From Roseateles hydrophilus (GTDB taxonomy: Bacteria; Pseudomonadota; Gammaproteobacteria; Burkholderiales; Burkholderiaceae_C), in assembly GCF_026712245.1 (NCBI RefSeq), contig NZ_JAPPUY010000001.1:124001-188000 (forward strand): a stretch of 64,000 nt of DNA. The letters run 5' to 3'. This document shows positions 59,589 to 64,000 of this stretch, piece after piece. The stretch's first letter is position 1; each line of letters opens with the position of its first letter. Under the pieces are notes generated by a model. The model saw nothing but the letters and a program-made list of their open reading frames with translations, was not told the origin of the DNA and did no database searches. The position numbers were made by a program, and so were the translations under genes.

Positions 59589-60488
59589 ATGACTCTGCGC
59601 ATCTCCCGCGCCGCTGTCGCCGCGGCCCTGGCCGTGGCGGGCGCCGCCCAGGCCGGCGACGGCAAGCTGCTGCTGACCGGCGGCGTCAGCAGCATCGACG
59701 GCGCAGCCGGCGGCGGCCTGACGCCCTGGGCCGTGACCGGCAGCTACGCCACCACTGGCGAGTTCGGTGCCACGGCCTTCGCGACGGCCGTGAAGACGGG
59801 CGACTACGGCTTCAAGGTGATCGGCGCAGCCGTCAGCTGGGGCGACCGCGTCGAGCTGTCGCTGGCCCGCCAGGACCTGGACACCCGCGACAACCTCGCC
59901 CCGCTGGGCTTGGCCGGCCTGCACCTGAAGCAGGACATCCTTGGCCTGAAGCTGCGTGTGGCGGGCGACGCGGTGCTGGACAGCGACCGCTGGATGCCCC
60001 AGATCGCCGTGGGCCTGCAGCACAAGCGCACCGATGCCGGCGCGCTGGCGCCCACGCTGTTCGGCCCGCTGGGCGCGCGCCGCTCCGGCACGGATGTGTA
60101 TGTCAGCGCCACCAAGCTGTTCCTGGCGCCCGGCATCGTCGTCAACGGCACGCTGCGCGCCACGCGGGCCAACCAGAACGGCCTGCTCGGCTTTGGCGGC
60201 GCCCAGGGGCGCGGCTACCAGCTCAAGCCCGAGATCTCGGTGGCCAAGCTGCTGTCTCCCCAGGTGGCGGTGGGGGCGGAGTTCCGCGCCAAGCCCGACA
60301 ACCTGAACCGCTCGGTGCTGGGCGACGGCGCGCTGCGCGAGAACGCCTGGTTCGACGTCTTCGTGGCCTGGGCGCCCAGCAAGCAGGTGTCGCTCACGGC
60401 CGCCTATGTGGACCTGGGGCGCATCGCCCCGGCCGTCCAGCCGCGCCGCCAGACCGGCGCCTACCTGTCCGCCCAGCTGGCCTTCTGA
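59589..60488 (+). CDS. DUF3034 family outer-membrane-barrel-like protein
   Basis: A 299-aa exported protein with signal peptide MTLRISRAAVAAALAVAGAAQA and alternating beta-strand sequence ending in a C-terminal aromatic (AQLAF), as expected for an outer-membrane beta-barrel. Conserved DUF3034 segments include KLLLTGGVSSIDGAAGGGLTPW (key residues GGVSSIDGA) and RVELSLARQD. AAGGAG precedes the ATG. It lies 28 bp before the hemoglobin gene and divergent from the sigma gene. Function unknown; a pore or sensor role is inferred. Confidence 0.87.
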   Translation: MTLRISRAAVAAALAVAGAAQAGDGKLLLTGGVSSIDGAAGGGLTPWAVTGSYATTGEFGATAFATAVKTGDYGFKVIGAAVSWGDRVELSLARQDLDTRDNLAPLGLAGLHLKQDILGLKLRVAGDAVLDSDRWMPQIAVGLQHKRTDAGALAPTLFGPLGARRSGTDVYVSATKLFLAPGIVVNGTLRATRANQNGLLGFGGAQGRGYQLKPEISVAKLLSPQVAVGAEFRAKPDNLNRSVLGDGALRENAWFDVFVAWAPSKQVSLTAAYVDLGRIAPAVQPRRQTGAYLSAQLAF

Positions 60489-60516
60489 GGCCGCGCTTCC
60501 TCTTTTGGAGACTTCC

Positions 60517-60957
60517 ATGACCCACCCCCTCCGAACTCTGGCCGCGATGGCCGCCGCCGTGCTGCTATCTACCGCGCAGGCCCAGACGCCCGCGGCCGAT
60601 GACAGCCTCTACCGCGCCTGGGGCGAGAAGGCCGGCATCCAGGCCGTCATGCAGGACTTCGTGGTCCGGCTGCAGGCCGATGCCCGCATGGCCCCGTTCT
60701 TCAAGGACACCAACCGCGACCACCTGGCCACTCAACTCACCGAGCAGCTGTGCCAGCAGGCCGGCGGCCCCTGCGTCTACAAGGGCGTGCCCATGAAGGA
60801 GGCGCACGAGGGCATGGCGATCGGTCGGCGCGACTTCAACGCGCTGGTCGAGGTGCTGCAGCAGAGCATGGCGGCCAAGGGCATCCCGTTTGCGGCACAG
60901 AACGCAATGCTGGCGCGCCTGGCGCCCATGCACCGCGACATCATCAACAAGCCGTGA
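60517..60957 (+). CDS. Exported group 1 truncated hemoglobin
   Basis: A 146-aa protein whose first 23 residues (MTHPLRTLAAMAAAVLLSTAQAQ) are a signal peptide, so this hemoglobin is probably periplasmic, unlike classical cytoplasmic TrHb1. The globin part has DFVVRLQADARMAPFF (helix B to CD1 Phe) and GVPMKEAHEGMAI, where His is the probable proximal heme ligand. At the usual B10 Tyr position the residue seems to be Val. It could bind O2 or NO, or transfer heme. GGAG precedes the ATG. Its end overlaps the convergent GDPD gene by 14 bp. Confidence 0.88.
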   Translation: MTHPLRTLAAMAAAVLLSTAQAQTPAADDSLYRAWGEKAGIQAVMQDFVVRLQADARMAPFFKDTNRDHLATQLTEQLCQQAGGPCVYKGVPMKEAHEGMAIGRRDFNALVEVLQQSMAAKGIPFAAQNAMLARLAPMHRDIINKP

Positions 60958-61699
60958 TCGGCGCGGCGCCCGGCCCCAGCCGGTCCACGGCGTCGCTGAT
61001 GACGCCGTCCACGCCTTGCGCGATCAACCGTGCGGCCTCGGTGGCGTCGTTGACGGTGTAGACCAGCGCCCGCCAGCCGCGGGCATGCAGCCGCTCGATG
61101 AGGGCACGGTCCATCAGCCGCCAGTTGGTGATGACGGCCACCACGCCCAGCGCCTCGGCGGCCGCGGGCCAGCCGTCCCACAGCTCGTCCAGCAGCAACG
61201 CGCGGGGCAGGGTAGGCTCGGCATCACGGGCGGCGGCCAGTGCGTCGGGTTGAAAGCTGCTCAGTAGCGGCGGCAGCTCAGCGCCGGCCCACAGCCGCGC
61301 GGCCTCACGGGCCACGGCGGCGCCGGTGGCGGCCTCGGTGCCCGGGCAGGGCTTGATCTCGATGTTCAGCGCACAGCCGTTGGCGTGGCAGAAGGCGGCG
61401 ATCTGGGCCAGCCGGGGCAGAGGCTCGGCGGCGTAGGCCGGGCTGTGCCAGGCGCCGGCATCCAGGCGGGCCAGATCGGTCCAGTGCTGCGTGGCCGGTG
61501 AGCCCTGGCCGCCGGTGGTGCGGTCCAGCGTGTCGTCGTGCAGCAAAAAGGCTTCGCCGTCGCCGCTGAGCTTGACGTCACATTCGAAGGCTCGCCAGCC
61601 GAATCCCGCGCCGAGGCGGAACGCCGCGAGCGTGTTCTCCGGGGCCAGCTTGCCCGCGCCGCGGTGCGCGAGCCACAAGGGATAGGGCCAGGGCGTCAT
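60944..61699 (-). CDS. ugpQ: Glycerophosphodiester phosphodiesterase
   Basis: A 251-aa GDPD-family TIM-barrel enzyme hydrolysing glycerophosphodiesters to glycerol-3-phosphate and an alcohol. The catalytic segment is WLAHRGAGKLAPENTLAAF (His, Arg, Glu-Asn), followed by FECDVKLSGDGEAFLLHDDTLDRTT (Glu, Asp, His) and ALNIEIKP. No signal peptide is present, indicating the cytoplasmic UgpQ type. The start at 61699 is the one just before the conserved HRG motif. Divergent from the FAD oxidoreductase across 49 bp. Confidence 0.92.
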   Translation of the reverse strand: MTPWPYPLWLAHRGAGKLAPENTLAAFRLGAGFGWRAFECDVKLSGDGEAFLLHDDTLDRTTGGQGSPATQHWTDLARLDAGAWHSPAYAAEPLPRLAQIAAFCHANGCALNIEIKPCPGTEAATGAAVAREAARLWAGAELPPLLSSFQPDALAAARDAEPTLPRALLLDELWDGWPAAAEALGVVAVITNWRLMDRALIERLHARGWRALVYTVNDATEAARLIAQGVDGVISDAVDRLGPGAAPITAC

Positions 61700-61748
61700 T
61701 CGCCGGATTCTGAAGGGAAATACCCCGCTGCGATAATTCCGCTCCTCT

Positions 61749-64000
61749 ATGAACGCACCGCATCCCCTGATGCCGGCCGCCGCTGATGTGGCCGACACCG
61801 TCGCCCACGACGCCCCGCGCCTGCGCGAGATTCCGTACAACTACACGTCGTTCTCCGACCGCGAGATCGTCATCCGGCTGCTGGGCTCGCGGGCCTGGAC
61901 GCTGCTGGACCAGCTGCGCGGCGAGCGCCGCACGGGCCGGTCCGCGCGCATGCTGTACGAGGTGCTGGGCGACATCTGGGTGGTGCAGCGCAACCCCTAC
62001 CTGCAGGACGACCTGCTGGACAACCCCAAGCGCCGGGCGCAGCTGATCGAGGCCCTGCATCACCGCCTGGGTGAGGTGCAAAAGCGCCGCGACCCGCTGA
62101 GCGACCCGCAGCGCGACGCCGCGGTGGGCGAGCTGCTGCAGGCCGCGCGCGGCGCGGTGGCCGAGTTCGACAAGTTCTTTGACAGCACGGCCGCGCTGCG
62201 AAAGCGTGCCGCCAAGACGCTGGCCCGCCACACGGCCAAGGACAACATCAAGTTCGACGGTCTGGCGCGCGTGTCCCACGTGACGGACGCGACCGACTGG
62301 CGCGTCGAGTACCCCTTCGTCGTGCTGACGCCCGACACCGAGGCCGAGATGGCGGGCCTGGTGGGCGCCTGCTTCGAGCTGGGCCTGACCGTCATCCCGC
62401 GCGGCGGCGGCACGGGCTACACGGGCGGCGCAGTGCCGCTGGTGTGGAACAGCGCCGTCATCAACACCGAGAAGCTGGAGGCGCTGCGCGGCGTCGAGAT
62501 GCTGCGCCTGCCGGGGCTGGACCGGGAGGTGGCCACCATCTTCAGCGAGGCCGGCGTCGTCACGCAGCGCGTGGCCGACCTGGCCGAGCAGCACGGCTTC
62601 GTCTTCGCGGTGGACCCGACGTCCGCCGAGGCCAGCTGCATCGGCGGCAACGTGGCCATGAATGCCGGTGGCAAGAAGGCCGTGCTGTGGGGCACGGCGC
62701 TGGACAACCTCGCCAGCTGGCGCATGGTGACGCCCGAGGCCAAGTGGCTGGAGGTGATCCGCCTCAACCACAACCTCGGCAAGATCCACGATGTGGAGAC
62801 GGCCAGCTTCGAGCTGCGCTACTTCGACGCGTCGGGCAAGACGCTGGAGAAGACCGAACGCCTGGACATCCCCGGCCGAGTGTTCCGCAAGGAAGGCTTG
62901 GGCAAGGACGTCACCGACAAGTTCCTCGCCGGCCTGCCCGGCATCCAGAAGGAAGGCTGCGACGGCCTCATCACCAGCGCGCGCTGGATCGTGCACCGCA
63001 TGCCGGCGCACACGCGCACCGTCTGCCTGGAGTTCTTCGGCAACCCCAAGGACTGCGTGCCCAGCATCGTGGACATCAAGGACTACATGTTCTCGATTGC
63101 GTCCACCGGCGTGCTGCTGGCGGGCCTGGAGCATTTGGACGACCGCTACCTGAAGGCGGTGGGCTACGCGACCAAGAGCAAGCGCGGCGGCTTCCCGAAG
63201 ATGGTGCTGATCGGCGACATCGTCGGCGACGACGCCGATGCCGTGGCTCGCGCCACCAGCGAGGTCGTGCGCCTGGCCAACGGCCGCTCGGGCGAGGGCT
63301 TCATCGCCGTCAGCGCCGATGCGCGCAAGAAGTTCTGGCTGGACCGCAAGCGCACCGCCGCGATCAGCAAGCACACGAACGCGTTCAAGGTGAACGAGGA
63401 CGTCGTGATCCCGCTGCACCGCATGGGCGAGTACACGCTGGGCATCGAGCGCATCAACATCGAGCTGTCCCTGCGCAACAAGCTGGAGCTCGTCACGGCG
63501 CTGCAGGCGCTGTTCACGACGGGCAAGCTGCCGCTGGGCAAGAGCGACGACGCGGGCGAGATCCCCAGCGCCGAGCTGCTGGAAGACCGCGTGCAGCAGG
63601 CGCTGGCGCTGCTGCGCGAGGTGGGCGAGCTCTGGCAGGGCTGGCTCAATGGCCTGGATACCGGTTTCTTCGAGCAACTGCAGACGCATGAGCTGCGCGC
63701 GTCGTGGAAGACGCAGATCCTCAAGCCGCTGCAGACGCTGTTTGCCGGCGCCGCCTTCGAGCCGCTGCTGGCCGAGTGCCGCCGCATCCACAAGGACGTG
63801 CTGCGCGGCCGCGTGTGGGTGGCGCTGCACATGCATGCCGGCGACGGCAATGTGCACACCAACATCCCCGTCAACAGCGACAACTACCAGATGCTGCAGA
63901 CGGCCCACGAGGCCGTGGCCCGCATCATGGTGCTGGCGCGCAGCCTGGACGGCGTGATCTCCGGCGAGCACGGCATCGGCATCACCAAGATCGAGTTCCT
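61749..64000 (+). CDS. DUF3683-type FAD-binding oxidoreductase (3' end cut by window edge)
   Basis: The open frame from 61749 runs through the right edge, giving 750 visible residues. The N-terminal DUF3683 region (about 30-190, [21 protein letters not shown]) precedes an FAD-binding type 4 domain (about 195-420) with the [12 protein letters not shown] loop near residue 217. An FAD-oxidase C-terminal domain follows with [13 protein letters not shown] near residue 695 and the tail [10 protein letters not shown]. Homologues known to me are about 1300 aa with a C-terminal Fe-S domain beyond the window, related to GlcD/D-lactate dehydrogenases; the substrate is uncertain. Confidence 0.92.
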   Translation, partial: MNAPHPLMPAAADVADTVAHDAPRLREIPYNYTSFSDREIVIRLLGSRAWTLLDQLRGERRTGRSARMLYEVLGDIWVVQRNPYLQDDLLDNPKRRAQLIEALHHRLGEVQKRRDPLSDPQRDAAVGELLQAARGAVAEFDKFFDSTAALRKRAAKTLARHTAKDNIKFDGLARVSHVTDATDWRVEYPFVVLTPDTEAEMAGLVGACFELGLTVIPRGGGTGYTGGAVPLVWNSAVINTEKLEALRGVEMLRLPGLDREVATIFSEAGVVTQRVADLAEQHGFVFAVDPTSAEASCIGGNVAMNAGGKKAVLWGTALDNLASWRMVTPEAKWLEVIRLNHNLGKIHDVETASFELRYFDASGKTLEKTERLDIPGRVFRKEGLGKDVTDKFLAGLPGIQKEGCDGLITSARWIVHRMPAHTRTVCLEFFGNPKDCVPSIVDIKDYMFSIASTGVLLAGLEHLDDRYLKAVGYATKSKRGGFPKMVLIGDIVGDDADAVARATSEVVRLANGRSGEGFIAVSADARKKFWLDRKRTAAISKHTNAFKVNEDVVIPLHRMGEYTLGIERINIELSLRNKLELVTALQALFTTGKLPLGKSDDAGEIPSAELLEDRVQQALALLREVGELWQGWLNGLDTGFFEQLQTHELRASWKTQILKPLQTLFAGAAFEPLLAECRRIHKDVLRGRVWVALHMHAGDGNVHTNIPVNSDNYQMLQTAHEAVARIMVLARSLDGVISGEHGIGITKIEF

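Overview
The window is high-GC, densely packed chromosomal DNA of a betaproteobacterium, most likely a Burkholderiales of the Rubrivivax/Roseateles/Leptothrix type. The basis is the protein families and gene orders (nrdA-nrdB followed by a histone-H1-like AKP-repeat protein; aroQ-accB-accC-prmA-DUF3426; rnb-tonB-aroE-mtgA; nudB-EEP-clsB), a PEP-CTERM protein and the five-step hut pathway. The genus is an inference. No tRNA, rRNA, CRISPR, prophage or insertion sequence was recognised. Both edges cut genes: nrdA on the left and a DUF3683-type FAD oxidoreductase on the right. No gene-free stretch exceeds about 300 bases.

Layout. 1-4.8 kb: class Ia ribonucleotide reductase and the H1-like protein. 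4.8-15.5 kb: a long minus-strand housekeeping series (YqiA-like esterase, RNase II-type exonuclease, TonB-like protein, aroE, mtgA, unknown, TlpA-like, aroQ, accB, accC, prmA, DUF3426), many genes overlapping by ATGA. 15.6-22.6 kb: secreted metzincin-like metalloprotease, CsgG-like lipoprotein, nudB-EEP-clsB, and an orphan periplasmic binding protein. 22.6-30.5 kb: complete hut locus, with hutU-hutH diverging from hutC-hutD-hutI-hutG-hutF around an operator; histidine goes to glutamate through formylglutamate. 30.6-32.6 kb: a chemoreceptor and a small 2TM protein. 32.6-39.1 kb: tetR-OMF-MFP-RND efflux operon with a palindromic operator. 39.1-46.7 kb: asparaginase, TonB-dependent receptor, modular GH5 glycanase lipoprotein with a LacI-type palindrome, and a PEP-CTERM protein. 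46.7-52.8 kb: TPR-diguanylate cyclase, DUF429 protein, and an Fe(III) ABC importer with a Fur box. 52.8-57.3 kb: metallophosphoesterase, arginase, LOG protein, response regulator-GGDEF and MoeB/ThiF. 57.3-61.7 kb: an ECF sigma/anti-sigma pair, a cupredoxin-like protein, a DUF3034 barrel, a secreted truncated hemoglobin and a GDPD.

The most interesting element is the ECF locus. Three transcription units (sigma/anti-sigma, cupredoxin, DUF3034/hemoglobin) are each preceded by the same bipartite element, GTGCATCC, 16 bases, CGTA. The two divergent copies lie with their -35 parts back to back, 5 bp apart. This points to a small self-contained sigma regulon devoted to exported copper- and heme-type proteins. 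Second-tier observations are a 13-base match between the hut operator and a hairpin between nrdA and nrdB, a pure 21-copy heptad repeat, and a His-rich insert in the metalloprotease.
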